Source: an uncultured Poribacteria bacterium
GTDB lineage: Bacteria; Poribacteria; WGA-4E; WGA-3G
Direction: 5' to 3'
Length of the DNA: 64,000 nt
Assembly: GCA_951828385.1 (NCBI GenBank)
Contig: OX639973.1
Location: 5,819,200-5,883,199 of the forward strand
Shown here: positions 8,387 to 16,583 of the stretch, one piece after another
Position numbering within the stretch: the stretch's first letter is position 1
Layout: every line of letters starts with the position of its first letter
Position numbers and translations under genes: made by a program
Notes under the pieces: model-generated
The model's database searches: none
What the model was told of the DNA's origin: nothing
The model's input: the letters and a program-made list of their open reading frames with translations, nothing else

Positions 8387-8981
8387 GGTTGATCAGGCTT
8401 TTGTTGACCGCGTCGTCGCACTCGGTGCCAATACTGGACATTTCCTTGATGTCGGCACCGGTCCCGCACAGATACCCATCCTACTCGCGCAACGTTGTCC
8501 CGATATCCACATCACCGCCATTGACCTATCCGAGGAGATGCTAAAGATAGCGAAACGCCACGTCGCAGATGCCGGTCTCACCGATCGGATAACCCTTGAA
8601 CGCGTTGATGCCAAAACTCTCCCTTACCCCGACAATACCTTCGACGGACTTATCTCCAACAGCATTGTGCATCACATCCACGACGCGATGAAAGCACTCC
8701 AAGAGATGGGCAGAGTTGCCCGTTCCCAAGGAACAGTCCTTATTCGCGACCTCATCCGTCCAGAAACCCCTGTAGATGCGCAGGCGTTTGTTGATCGCTA
8801 CGCCGCCGGTGACACGCCATGTCAACAGAAATTATACTACGACTCCTTCCTCGCCGCGTTCACGATCGCCGAAGTCAACGAAATGCTAACACAGATGGAC
8901 ATGCCGGGTGCCGTCGTCGTCCAAAGCACCGACCGACACTGGTCTATTGAGCGTGCGGTTTATAGTAAAGCCCATAAATAA
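8310..8981 (+). CDS. Class I SAM-dependent methyltransferase
   Basis: 223 aa from ATG 8310; a longer frame starting at 8175 only reads through the upstream gene. Motif I is F-L-D-V-G-T-G-P-A-Q (about residues 45-54), motif II is I-T-A-I-D-L-S, then LPYPDNTFDGLISNSIVHH and the post-motif G-R-V-A-R..G-T-V-L-I-R-D. The fold is certain, the acceptor unknown. The last six codons before the stop (Y-S-K-A-H-K) lie inside the repeat element at 8961-9086. A partial duplicate of the gene's 3' end at 10125-10256 ends instead right after ...W-S-I-E-R-A-G. Confidence 0.85.
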   Translation: MNRIVEPEVMDTAEAAEAYDAMEHGEVDQAFVDRVVALGANTGHFLDVGTGPAQIPILLAQRCPDIHITAIDLSEEMLKIAKRHVADAGLTDRITLERVDAKTLPYPDNTFDGLISNSIVHHIHDAMKALQEMGRVARSQGTVLIRDLIRPETPVDAQAFVDRYAAGDTPCQQKLYYDSFLAAFTIAEVNEMLTQMDMPGAVVVQSTDRHWSIERAVYSKAHK

Positions 8982-9086
8982 ATAGACATCTTTGTAGCAC
9001 ATACTTTTAGTTTGTGCCAGTCTGAATGCCTGTTATAGGTATTCAGACTGTTGGAGAGTGCACAATTAACTATAGGTTTTACTATA
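8961..9086. repeat. TATAGT/ACTATA repeat element, copy A
   Basis: Begins TATAGTAAAGCC and ends GGTTTTACTATA, near-perfect 12-base terminal inverted repeats. Left-end text (AAATAAATAGACA) and right-end text (TTGGAG..GTGCA..ATTAA) match copies at 40244-40348 and 34990-35124. The core here carries two hairpins (8997-9018; GTCTGAAT..ATTCAGAC at about 9021-9050). It overlaps the end of the methyltransferase gene. Confidence 0.75.
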
Positions 9087-9140
9087 ATATCTTGTTTTCA
9101 TACATTCCAAAACTAATCAAGATGCTCCAAGTTCGTAGTA

Positions 9141-9156
9141 GGGCGATTCATCGCCC
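9141..9156. repeat. Palindrome GGGCGA-TTCA-TCGCCC
   Basis: Short perfect palindrome between the repeat element and the tandem units; member of the scattered short-hairpin family. Confidence 0.6.
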
Positions 9157-9193
9157 GTTCCCGCGCAATGAATTGTCCTATACTCCTCCAGCC

Positions 9194-9301
9194 TTAGCCC
9201 TGTAAGGGCGAAATGTCTATAGCAGCATGTAAACTCCCCTTCTTTAGCCCCAGCGGGGTGCCATGTTTATAGCAGCTCAAGCCCTATCAGGGTGACGTTT
9301 G
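9194..9301. repeat. Three tandem REP-like units
   Basis: Unit 1 (9194-9226) and unit 2 (9244-9276) share TTAGCCC-N4-GGG-YG-N2-ATGTYTATAGCAGC; unit 3 (9278-9301) keeps AGCCCTATCAGGGTGAC and then degenerates. The CCC..GGG core forms a small hairpin in each. Such units are common dispersed palindromes in several bacterial phyla. They lie just upstream of the PIN-toxin promoter. Confidence 0.75.
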
Positions 9302-9314
9302 TCTCTGAAATATT

Positions 9315-9343
9315 TTGACATTCGTCTCGGAATGTGTTAATAT
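9315..9343 (+). promoter_or_regulatory. Sigma-70-type promoter for PIN-toxin pair
   Basis: TTGACA (9315-9320), 17-base spacer, TAATAT (9338-9343), placing the transcription start about 30 bases before the ATG at 9380. Confidence 0.65.
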
Positions 9344-9379
9344 GTGATTATGAAACTTTGGAACAGCAGAGGCCGATGA

Positions 9380-9871
9380 ATGCCATCCAAACCCCGGATT
9401 TATATTGAAACTTCGGTTATTAGTTACCTGACCGCCAGACCGAGTAGCAACGAAGGGATTCGTGGGTGCCAGTATTTCACTCGCTATTGGTGGGAGAATT
9501 TTGCCAAACAGCAATTTGAACTTGTTTCTTCACCGATTGTCCAACAAGAAATAAGCTTAGGTGATAGAGCAGCTTCTCAAAAGCGTCTTGAGGTCTTAGG
9601 AAAACTGACTTTGTTAGATGCGCCAAAAGAGGCTCTGGATTCTCTTAGTGACGATTTGATAAATGCCGGAGCTTTACCCTTGAAAGCACGGATTGACTCA
9701 TTTCATATCGCGATTGCCGCGATAAACAACGTACAGTATCTGGCTACATGGAATTTCAAGCATATTGCCAATATTAACAAAATTCCGTTGATACAGCAGG
9801 TGTGTAGAAAAGCAGATTATCAACCACCAATCCTTTGCACACCGCAACAACTGCTAATGGAGGATTTTTAA
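9380..9871 (+). CDS. PIN-domain protein, VapC-like toxin candidate
   Basis: 163 aa. The N-terminal R-I-Y-I-E-T-S-V-I-S-Y-L strand, the middle L-V-S-S-P-I-V-Q-Q-E-I-S and the late IDSFHIAIAAINNVQYLATWNFKHIAN carry the spaced acidic residues and the W-N-x-x-H-I signature of a PIN-like RNase subfamily often annotated as VapC-family toxin. It would cleave RNA with Mg or Mn in the cytoplasm. The toxin precedes its presumed antitoxin: stop and next ATG are one base apart, with GGAGG at 9859-9863 serving the downstream gene. Not certain to be toxic; some of these pairs are inferred by synteny only. Confidence 0.75.
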   Translation: MPSKPRIYIETSVISYLTARPSSNEGIRGCQYFTRYWWENFAKQQFELVSSPIVQQEISLGDRAASQKRLEVLGKLTLLDAPKEALDSLSDDLINAGALPLKARIDSFHIAIAAINNVQYLATWNFKHIANINKIPLIQQVCRKADYQPPILCTPQQLLMEDF

Positions 9872-9872
9872 C

Positions 9873-10079
9873 ATGTGGAAAGACCCGTTTGTTGACGAAA
9901 TCCATCAAATTCGGGAAGAATGGGCAGCAAAGTTCAACTATGATGCAAAAGCATTACTTGAGGACATCGAAGAACAAAAACGTCAAGACTATTTAACTGA
10001 CGAAAATGGGAACTTTGTAAAGGACAAAAAAGGCGGATTGATTCTCAAAATTGCACGGATTTCTAAGCCTATGACATAA
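9873..10079 (+). CDS. Small partner of PIN protein, putative antitoxin
   Basis: 68 aa, strongly charged. M-W-K-D-P-F-V-D-E-I-H-Q-I-R-E-E-W-A-A-K-F-N-Y-D then a helical L-L-E-D-I-E-E-Q-K-R segment resemble small proteins frequently encoded directly after this type of PIN gene. There is no recognisable DNA-binding motif, so autoregulation cannot be claimed. The C-terminal 30 residues (DENGNFVKDKKGG) look extended compared with the usual short form. Translationally coupled to the upstream gene. Confidence 0.65.
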   Translation: MWKDPFVDEIHQIREEWAAKFNYDAKALLEDIEEQKRQDYLTDENGNFVKDKKGGLILKIARISKPMT

Positions 10080-10124
10080 TAAAAAGCCGTTTGATTAGTC
10101 TATGTTCCTGAGATTCATTGCAAG

Positions 10125-10256
10125 TTTCATTACGACTCCTTCCTTGCCGTCTTCACGATTGCCGAAGTCAACGAAATGCTAACACAAATAGACATGCCGG
10201 ATGCCGTCGTAGTCGAAAGCACTGACCGGCATTGGTCGATTGAACGTGCTGGATAG
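10125..10256 (+). pseudogene. Duplicated 3' fragment of methyltransferase gene
   Basis: Reads F-H-Y-D-S-F-L-A-V-F-T-I-A-E-V-N-E-M-L and on to R-H-W-S-I-E-R-A-G-stop. It closely matches the last 44 codons of the methyltransferase at 8310-8981 at both DNA and protein level, with mostly synonymous differences. No 5' part, start codon or SAM motifs remain. It is a relic of a second gene copy, deleted at its left side. Confidence 0.85.
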
Positions 10257-10317
10257 GTGTTTCAATTTTAGTGGTGTAAGCAATTTCGCAACTGAGACAG
10301 GCTAATACTTCTGGGAT

Positions 10318-10470
10318 ATGAAACATCTGTTTTGGATATGGGAGGGCAATCCACTCGACGATGTGAAACTTGAACCTGAGATTACTGAGTTAATTGAAAC
10401 CCACAATCACACCTTCGACGAGAACGAAATGGAGCAGATATTACAATGGATAGAAGCAACACAGCACTAA
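10318..10470 (+). pseudogene. Out-of-frame upstream fragment of the helical-repeat gene
   Basis: A 50-codon frame starting M-K-H-L-F-W-I-W-E-G-N-P and ending E-Q-I-L-Q-W-I-E-A-T-Q-H-stop. It overlaps the start of the 568-aa ORF in another frame and has the same acidic, helix-forming character. I infer that it is the preceding coding segment of the same ancestral gene, disconnected by a frameshift near 10446-10490. Neither signal peptide nor ribosome site is evident. Confidence 0.5.
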
Positions 10471-12152
10471 CTTCAAGAGTTACCGTGGCAAGTCGACGAA
10501 AATGGCTCTCTCTGCTTTTGGACACCGATAACGAAAAAGTTACCGCCGCTTACCAAAAATACGATCAGCTCCACAAAGCGAATGTTGAAGCAGCCAATAA
10601 AGGAAACGCCGCAACTATGCCGAAGTCAGGAGCAATTGGGCCCGTGAAACCTATAACCCCTGAAGAACTTTCAGCGATGTCAAATATTGAGATCGCTGCT
10701 TATTTAAAGGGTTACACGGAAGAAGATATCGGGATGCCTGTGCTTGAAGGACGCGGACTCGCAAATACACTCACAGAATGTGTGGCAGCAAATCCACAAC
10801 GGTTTACGGATAATCTACTGCTCTTCCAGGACGTTCGCAACCTATATCAATCTTCACTGTTACAAGGTTGTCTGGACGCATGGCGCAATAAGAAAGACTT
10901 TAATTGGGCAGCACTGCTGGCGTTTATCCATCAAATTCTCTTGTCAAAACAGTTCTGGACTGAACAGTACAACGATGGCTTTAATTATAGAAATTGGGTG
11001 TTTTCGACTACAGCAGATTTGATCACGGAAGGCACAAAGGACGATACACACGCGTTTGACGCACAACTTTTGCCCCTTGCTGAAGATATTCTCTTGATTC
11101 TCGTAGATAAGGCACAGCAGAGTGTTTCAACCCTTGATAATCTTCCCACTGATGTTCTAAATTCAGACAGAGGTAGAGTGTTTTCGGCAGTGGTAAACTA
11201 TGCCTTGCGGTTCGCTCGTACCAACGAGTCTGAGTACACAGATTGCCGATGGCCCTACGCCATCAGAGCGGATTTCACTAAAAGATTAGATCGAAGTGTT
11301 GAGCCCTCACTTGAATTCTCTTATACGCTTGGGTTTCATCTATCCTATCTATGGTATCTTGATAAAGAGTGGGTTCACCTCAACATCAATCACATTTTCC
11401 CACAGCGTGATGAAGACCATTGGCAAGCCGCTTTTTCTGGGTATCTGTTGCACCCGGGAGTCCGAGAAGAGTTTTATTTGCTGCTCAAGGCACACGGACA
11501 CTATCAGAAGGCATTGAATACCCGCTTTGCTGATGCAGAGGTGTCGGATGGACTTGTCAGGCATATTTGTACGGGTTGGATCGAAGACAGTGAGGACTTG
11601 AACGACAAAACCAGTCTCATTTACCAGTTGATACACAGGGGCAATCCAAATCTCCTTGCGGGTATGGTCTACTTTTTCTCTCGACGCGCCACTAATCTAT
11701 CTGACAAAGTGAGAGTAAAGGTTATGCCAGCATGGCGTGCCCTGTTTCAAGTCCTTTTCCAAAACAGAGGGGGAGAAGAGTATCAAAGGATTTTAAGTTC
11801 TTTATTGGTATGGTTGGAACTCATTGATAAAATAGATGCAGAAGTGCTGAGTTGGGTAAAAGAGTCTGTAAAACATATTGGTAAAATTCCAGGGTATGGT
11901 TTAATTTTATCGCGTTTTATCAAAGCACTGCTGAAGCATGCACCAAAGACACCAGGAGCAGTCGGAGAAGTCTATTTGAAAATCCCTCCGCGTATCATGT
12001 GGGATTTACAAGTGGAAGCGGACGATATTAAAGAAACCGTCCGGATTCTGTACAATGCGGGGCATAAGGAGACTGCTAACCAGATTTGCAACCGATTCGT
12101 AGAAGCAGGTGTTGACTTCTTAAGAGCTGTTTATAAGGAATATCGACGTTAA
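10446..12152 (+). CDS. Large alpha-helical protein, probably 5'-truncated
   Basis: 568 aa, not recognised. The first ~20 residues (Ser/Thr/Arg-rich) look like noise. A convincing protein begins near R-R-K-W-L-S-L-L-L-D-T, followed by helical text without P-loop, nuclease or membrane motif (for example SLEFSYTLGFHLSYLWYLDKEW, FSGYLLHPGVREEFYLLLKAHGHY in pieces, NPNLLAGMVYFFSRRA). Long helical C-terminal domains of this type occur in STAND/NACHT-like and other multi-domain defence ATPases, which would explain the absence of a catalytic domain here, but that is speculation. The 5' flank contains an out-of-frame fragment of similar character and a methyltransferase relic, suggesting deletion of the N-terminal part. 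Confidence 0.5.
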   Translation: MDRSNTALTSRVTVASRRKWLSLLLDTDNEKVTAAYQKYDQLHKANVEAANKGNAATMPKSGAIGPVKPITPEELSAMSNIEIAAYLKGYTEEDIGMPVLEGRGLANTLTECVAANPQRFTDNLLLFQDVRNLYQSSLLQGCLDAWRNKKDFNWAALLAFIHQILLSKQFWTEQYNDGFNYRNWVFSTTADLITEGTKDDTHAFDAQLLPLAEDILLILVDKAQQSVSTLDNLPTDVLNSDRGRVFSAVVNYALRFARTNESEYTDCRWPYAIRADFTKRLDRSVEPSLEFSYTLGFHLSYLWYLDKEWVHLNINHIFPQRDEDHWQAAFSGYLLHPGVREEFYLLLKAHGHYQKALNTRFADAEVSDGLVRHICTGWIEDSEDLNDKTSLIYQLIHRGNPNLLAGMVYFFSRRATNLSDKVRVKVMPAWRALFQVLFQNRGGEEYQRILSSLLVWLELIDKIDAEVLSWVKESVKHIGKIPGYGLILSRFIKALLKHAPKTPGAVGEVYLKIPPRIMWDLQVEADDIKETVRILYNAGHKETANQICNRFVEAGVDFLRAVYKEYRR

Positions 12153-12343
12153 CAGATTTCCTGATGTAGTTCATAAATCTCACCTCCATAGGTGGGCGGG
12201 ACTCACGATCTAACTGCATAAATCTGTAAATCCTAATTGGTTTGATCCTTGGTCGCGATTCAGACAATCAACGCGTTTCGTCCAGCAACCGAATTTTCCC
12301 ACCGAGTCTTAATTTTTTATACACTTCCTTTCCAAAAGTATGT

Positions 12344-12349
12344 TATAAT
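12344..12349 (+). promoter_or_regulatory. Probable -10 box TATAAT for LamG gene
   Basis: A perfect TATAAT lies 59 bases upstream of the LamG start. The matching -35 is poor (CACTTCC region), so it may need an activator or not be used. Confidence 0.35.
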
Positions 12350-12407
12350 ATTGACAAATCCCCAAGATACAGATCCAAAATTTCGCGCTTACATAGGAGA
12401 ACCTATA

Positions 12408-13157
12408 ATGCTCAAAATTACCTTTGTTTTGTCGCTATGTGCACTCCTGATTATCCCCAACCTCAGTATCGCCAACGTCGCAGAAGATGGACTCGTCGCC
12501 TACTGGCCCTTTGATGAAGGCGATGGAAAAAAAGCCGAAGATGTTACTGGCAATGGACATGACGGAGAATTTAACGGAAATCCCAAGTGGATTGATGGAA
12601 AGTTCGAGACTGGACTCGAATTTGACGGTGAGGAGGACCATGTCATCGTCGCAGACGATCCCGCTTTCGCAATTGCGGAAAATATTACCCTCATGGCGTG
12701 GTTCAGTCCGAACGATGTACTCACCAGACGACGCTTAATGGTTAAAAACGATTCCATTTTCATCATCTTTGACTTCGGCAACGTAGACAGTATCGATTTT
12801 CTCGTCAAGCCCAATAACACTTTCGCTGAATCAACAACAACTAATTGGAAAATTGGCGAATGGTATCATTTTGCTGGAACGTTCGACGGAAAAACAATGA
12901 AGGTCTACGTAAACGGCAAACTCGAAGGCGAAGCAGACAACGGTGTACCGATCGCACCTTCCGCTTTAGATCTCTGGATCGGTGGTGACGATTTCGGGAG
13001 ACCCACTGATTTCTTCCCGGGCAAAATCGACGAAGTCCGACTCTATGAAAAAACCTTGAGCGAAGCCGACATCCAAAAGGTCATGGAAACACCGCAGGAC
13101 GTAGAAGCACGCGGAAAACTCACCACAACGTGGGGAAAATTGAAGGCTGGACTATAA
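12408..13157 (+). CDS. Secreted LamG-domain protein with WG-tail
   Basis: 249 aa. ATG 12408 follows AGGAGA (12396-12401) and begins a clean signal peptide (to about residue 22, SIANV). A single LamG/concanavalin-like lectin domain follows: V-A-Y-W-P-F-D-E-G-D-G, GLEFDGEEDHVIV, WYHFAGTFDGKTMKVYVNGK and GKIDEVRLYEKTLS are the standard strands. The final residues are G-K-L-T-T-T-W-G-K-L-K-A-G-L, the shared C-terminal tail. Likely exported carbohydrate- or surface-binding protein. The Uma2 gene follows within 60 bases. Confidence 0.85.
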   Translation: MLKITFVLSLCALLIIPNLSIANVAEDGLVAYWPFDEGDGKKAEDVTGNGHDGEFNGNPKWIDGKFETGLEFDGEEDHVIVADDPAFAIAENITLMAWFSPNDVLTRRRLMVKNDSIFIIFDFGNVDSIDFLVKPNNTFAESTTTNWKIGEWYHFAGTFDGKTMKVYVNGKLEGEADNGVPIAPSALDLWIGGDDFGRPTDFFPGKIDEVRLYEKTLSEADIQKVMETPQDVEARGKLTTTWGKLKAGL

Positions 13158-13213
13158 AAGATGTCCGCCGTTCAAATCGTTCGGTAGAAAAACAGAGCCT
13201 CATGGAGGCACTT

Positions 13214-13798
13214 ATGTCAACGCTCACAGCACAAACCTATCTGACACCCGAGGAATACCTCACTTGGGAACGCAAGCAGCCCTTTAAGAACGAATACCAT
13301 AACGGGCAGATCATCGCCATGTCCGGTGCAAGTCGCTGGCACAATCGTATCACGCTCAACACTGCCATTCAACTTAACAATCAACTGATGGAGATGCAGA
13401 GTAAGTGTGAAGTCTACGCTGTCAATATGCGCGTGCAGACGAGTCCCTCGGTTTCCTACTTGTATCCGGACGTTATTGTTGTCTGCGGTGAACCCCGTTT
13501 TGAGGATGACACCTTTGACACACTCCTCAATCCGATTCTTGTCGTAGAAGTGCTGTCGCCCTCAACCGCAGCGTTCGATCGTGGTGAAAAATTTGAGCAC
13601 TATAAGCAGCTTGCATCCTTGCAAGAGTACCTCCTCATTTCACAGGACAGCGTGCGTGTTGAACACTATTTTCTCCAAGAAACGCAATGGAATCGCAATA
13701 CCTTTCAGCGTCTTGAGGATGTACTATCACTCGCTTCAATTGAATGTGAGGTGCCCTTGCGTGCTATCTACAGACGTGTTGTGCGCAACGCATCATAG
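13214..13798 (+). CDS. Uma2-family (DUF820) putative endonuclease
   Basis: 194 aa. ATG 13214 is preferred because GGAGG (13204-13208) precedes it at good distance. The PD-(D/E)xK fold shows Y-L-Y-P-D-V-I-V-V-C-G and the downstream LVVEVLSPST; a helix with FEHYKQLASLQEYLLIS follows. Family members are putative restriction-like nucleases, often in large paralogous sets linked to mobile DNA; biological role unproven. Its close paralogue is at 16584-17159 in this window. Confidence 0.85.
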   Translation: MSTLTAQTYLTPEEYLTWERKQPFKNEYHNGQIIAMSGASRWHNRITLNTAIQLNNQLMEMQSKCEVYAVNMRVQTSPSVSYLYPDVIVVCGEPRFEDDTFDTLLNPILVVEVLSPSTAAFDRGEKFEHYKQLASLQEYLLISQDSVRVEHYFLQETQWNRNTFQRLEDVLSLASIECEVPLRAIYRRVVRNAS

Positions 13799-13861
13799 AA
13801 ATAGAGTATATCATGCTTAAAACAGGGTTTCATATACATTAGGCAATAGAAAGGAATTTGC

Positions 13862-15481
13862 ATGGCGACCCATCAGAAACGCCCCGTTGTTCTCATCATT
13901 CGAGACGGCTGGGGCAATAATCCGTACCCCAAATTTCAGCACGCGAACGCCGTTCATCTCGCAAAGACACCCGTAGATGATTGGCTCAGACAGAACTATC
14001 CATACGTTCAGATCCATACCTCCGGTGAAGATGTCGGTTTACCCCCTGGTGTCATCGGCAACAGCGAAGTCGGGCATCAGAACATCGGCGCAGGACGCAT
14101 CGTGAACCAAGAACTCCTCCGTATTAGCACCATGATCCGCACCGGCGAGTTTGCCCAAAACGAAGTCCTTTTAGATACGATTGCCCATGTCAAAAGACAC
14201 CGAACACATCTCCATCTCATGGGATTGGCAAGCGATGCTGGCGTTCACAGTTCACTTGAACACCTCTATGGGCTGCTCAGGCTTGCTAAGGCAAATGGAC
14301 TCAAATCTAACCAAGTCTTGATTCACAATTTCAGCGATGGACGCGACTGCCAGCCCGACCTCGGTATCCAATTCTGTGAGCAGATTGAAGCGAAATTGAA
14401 AGAGATCGGCATCGGACAGATAGCCTCCGTTATTGGTCGCTTCTACGCCATGGATCGAGATGACCGATGGGAACGCGTTGAGGTGGCATATCGTCTCTTA
14501 GCTGAAGGAATCGGCGACCGTGTCACTTCCGCTGCAGATGCCTATCGCGACTATTACGAGAATCCTGATGATACCAACCGCAAAGGGGATGAGTTTGTGC
14601 GGCCGAGTGTGGTTGTCGGAAATGACGGCGATCCACTGCCGCGTATCACTGATGGAGATGCCGTTGTTTTCTATAACTTCCGAGGTGATCGCCCCAGAGA
14701 ACTCACCAAAGCCTTTTGTCTTGATGAATTTCCGTTTCAAGCGGAAGGGAAAGACGGTGTCACGCGAGAAATGGGTTTTAAACGGAATTGCAAACCTGAC
14801 GTTAAGTTTGTTACAATGACCGAGTACGAGCAAGGAATGCCTGTTGAAGCGGCGATCAAAAAACCACCGAAAATGAAGAATACACTCGGTGCTTATGTCA
14901 GCGGGGCAGGACTCACGCAGTTCCGATGCGCAGAGACTGAGAAGTTCCCGCATGTCACCTTCTTTTTCAACGACTATCGAGATGAACCCTATCAGGGTGA
15001 AGATCGGCAAATCATCGCTTCTCCACGTGACGTAACGACCTACGACCAGAAACCAGAGATGTCAGCACCGGGCGTAACCGCCGAGATGCTACGTCGGATC
15101 GGATCCGATAAGTATGATTTGATCGTACTCAACTATGCCAATGGAGATATGGTAGGACATACCGGTTCACTGCCTGCCGCTATCAAGGCTGTTGAAGCAG
15201 TTGATGCGGGGGTCGGAAGAATCGTTGACGCTGTGCTTCAAAAGGAGGGAGCACTCATTGTCACCGCGGATCATGGAAACTGTGAACAGATGATTGATCC
15301 CGATACCGGCGGTATCCACACCGCACATACGACCTACGACGTAGATCTCATCGTTGTTGATAACCAACGCAACGAGCAACAGCTCCGAACGGGAGGCAGG
15401 CTTGCCGACATCGCACCCACAGCACTCCGCCTCCTCGGTTTAGATCAACCCGCTGAGATGACAGGTGAATCGTTAATCTAA
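13862..15481 (+). CDS. gpmI: 2,3-bisphosphoglycerate-independent phosphoglycerate mutase
   Basis: 539 aa, slightly longer than the usual ~510. GAAAGG precedes the ATG. The alkaline-phosphatase-superfamily core shows R-D-G-W-G-N-N (first metal Asp), G-N-S-E-V-G-H with the phosphorylated Ser, SDGRDCQP, GRFYAMDRDDRWER, YNFRGDRPRE and the late TADHGNCEQM metal site, with H-T-A-H-T near the end. Catalyses 3-phosphoglycerate to 2-phosphoglycerate in glycolysis and gluconeogenesis, using two Mn ions. The prs gene follows after 33 bases, so the two are probably cotranscribed. Arg in place of the usual Leu before DGWG is a minor oddity. Confidence 0.95.
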   Translation: MATHQKRPVVLIIRDGWGNNPYPKFQHANAVHLAKTPVDDWLRQNYPYVQIHTSGEDVGLPPGVIGNSEVGHQNIGAGRIVNQELLRISTMIRTGEFAQNEVLLDTIAHVKRHRTHLHLMGLASDAGVHSSLEHLYGLLRLAKANGLKSNQVLIHNFSDGRDCQPDLGIQFCEQIEAKLKEIGIGQIASVIGRFYAMDRDDRWERVEVAYRLLAEGIGDRVTSAADAYRDYYENPDDTNRKGDEFVRPSVVVGNDGDPLPRITDGDAVVFYNFRGDRPRELTKAFCLDEFPFQAEGKDGVTREMGFKRNCKPDVKFVTMTEYEQGMPVEAAIKKPPKMKNTLGAYVSGAGLTQFRCAETEKFPHVTFFFNDYRDEPYQGEDRQIIASPRDVTTYDQKPEMSAPGVTAEMLRRIGSDKYDLIVLNYANGDMVGHTGSLPAAIKAVEAVDAGVGRIVDAVLQKEGALIVTADHGNCEQMIDPDTGGIHTAHTTYDVDLIVVDNQRNEQQLRTGGRLADIAPTALRLLGLDQPAEMTGESLI

Positions 15482-15514
15482 CCCATTCCCATTTTGAACT
15501 AAGGAGGTTGTAGC

Positions 15515-16510
15515 ATGTCTACACTGATTGACCAGCAAGTTAACAGCGATTTCAGGCTATTCGCTGGAAGTGCGAACCCAGCATTGGCGAAGGAAATCGC
15601 TGCCATTTTAGGCGTTGAACTTGGTAAAATTACAATCGGTCCGTTTCCCAACCTTGAGACTCGCGTTCAAATTGAGGAAAGTATCCGCGGCACCGATATT
15701 TATGTTGTGCAGCCAACAAGTCAACCAGCCAACGAAAATCTGATGGAACTGCTCATCACGATTGACGCGATGAAACGTGCATCAGCCCGACAGATTACCG
15801 CTATTATTCCGTATTTTGGGTATTCCCGTCAGGATCACAAAACAACAGGACGCGAACCGATTAGCGCGAAATTGGTAGCCAATCTATTGACAACGGCAGG
15901 CGCAAGTCGCGTCATGGCTATCGATCTTCACGTGCCACAGATACAAGGCTTTTTCGATATCCCTATGGATCACCTGACTGCCGTGACGACTTTGGTGAAT
16001 TACTTCCGCGAGAAGCAGGTCGAAGACGGCGTAATTGTTGCCCCTGATGCCGGGCGCGCCAAGTTGGCAGAGAAATACGCCGATATGCTTGGGCTTCCGT
16101 TAGCCATCATGCACAAACGACGCACGGGTATTGATGGACAGAACGTTAAATTCATCGAACTTGTTGGGGATGTCAAAGGTAAAACCCCTATTATCACTGA
16201 CGATGAAATCCAAACGGGCGGAACTATTAGCCAACAAGCCATAGCATTGGCAGAGGCTGGCGCGGAACCCGCTTATGTGAGTATCGCACACCCTATATTG
16301 GTTGCCCCAGCGTTGCAACGTCTTGATCACTCATCAATTCGTGAAGTGGTCACTACTAATACAATCCCTGTGCCTGCTGAAAAGCAGCTGGATGGGAAAG
16401 TGAAGGTGCTTTCTATCGCACCACTCCTCTCTCAAGCCATATTGAGGGTACATCAACACCGATCTGTAAGTCAGGTTTTCCGGGATCAGCACCTTGATTT
16501 TCCTGTGTAG
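15515..16510 (+). CDS. prs: Ribose-phosphate pyrophosphokinase
   Basis: 331 aa; AAGGAGG stands 9 bases before the ATG. Makes PRPP from ribose 5-phosphate and ATP. Diagnostic parts are F-A-G-S-A-N-P-A-L-A, T-S-Q-P-A-N-E-N-L-M-E-L-L, IIPYFGYSRQDHKTTGREPISAK, the divalent-cation site with A-I-D-L-H, and the PRPP loop I-T-D-D-E-I-Q-T-G-G-T. The insertion HKTTGRE in the flexible loop and Gln for Asp in DTGGT distinguish it from E. coli Prs and place it nearer the divergent Prs group. Cytoplasmic, nucleotide and His/Trp precursor supply. Confidence 0.93.
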   Translation: MSTLIDQQVNSDFRLFAGSANPALAKEIAAILGVELGKITIGPFPNLETRVQIEESIRGTDIYVVQPTSQPANENLMELLITIDAMKRASARQITAIIPYFGYSRQDHKTTGREPISAKLVANLLTTAGASRVMAIDLHVPQIQGFFDIPMDHLTAVTTLVNYFREKQVEDGVIVAPDAGRAKLAEKYADMLGLPLAIMHKRRTGIDGQNVKFIELVGDVKGKTPIITDDEIQTGGTISQQAIALAEAGAEPAYVSIAHPILVAPALQRLDHSSIREVVTTNTIPVPAEKQLDGKVKVLSIAPLLSQAILRVHQHRSVSQVFRDQHLDFPV

Positions 16511-16583
16511 TATTTACAGTGTTCTTCTGGTAAGTTCGACTTCCAGTCGTGCTTAACGCAAAGACAAAATCACGGAGGTCATC

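Noticed and set aside
9194-9301. CRISPR array
   Set aside because: Only three short, diverged units with irregular spacing; no spacer structure and no cas genes.
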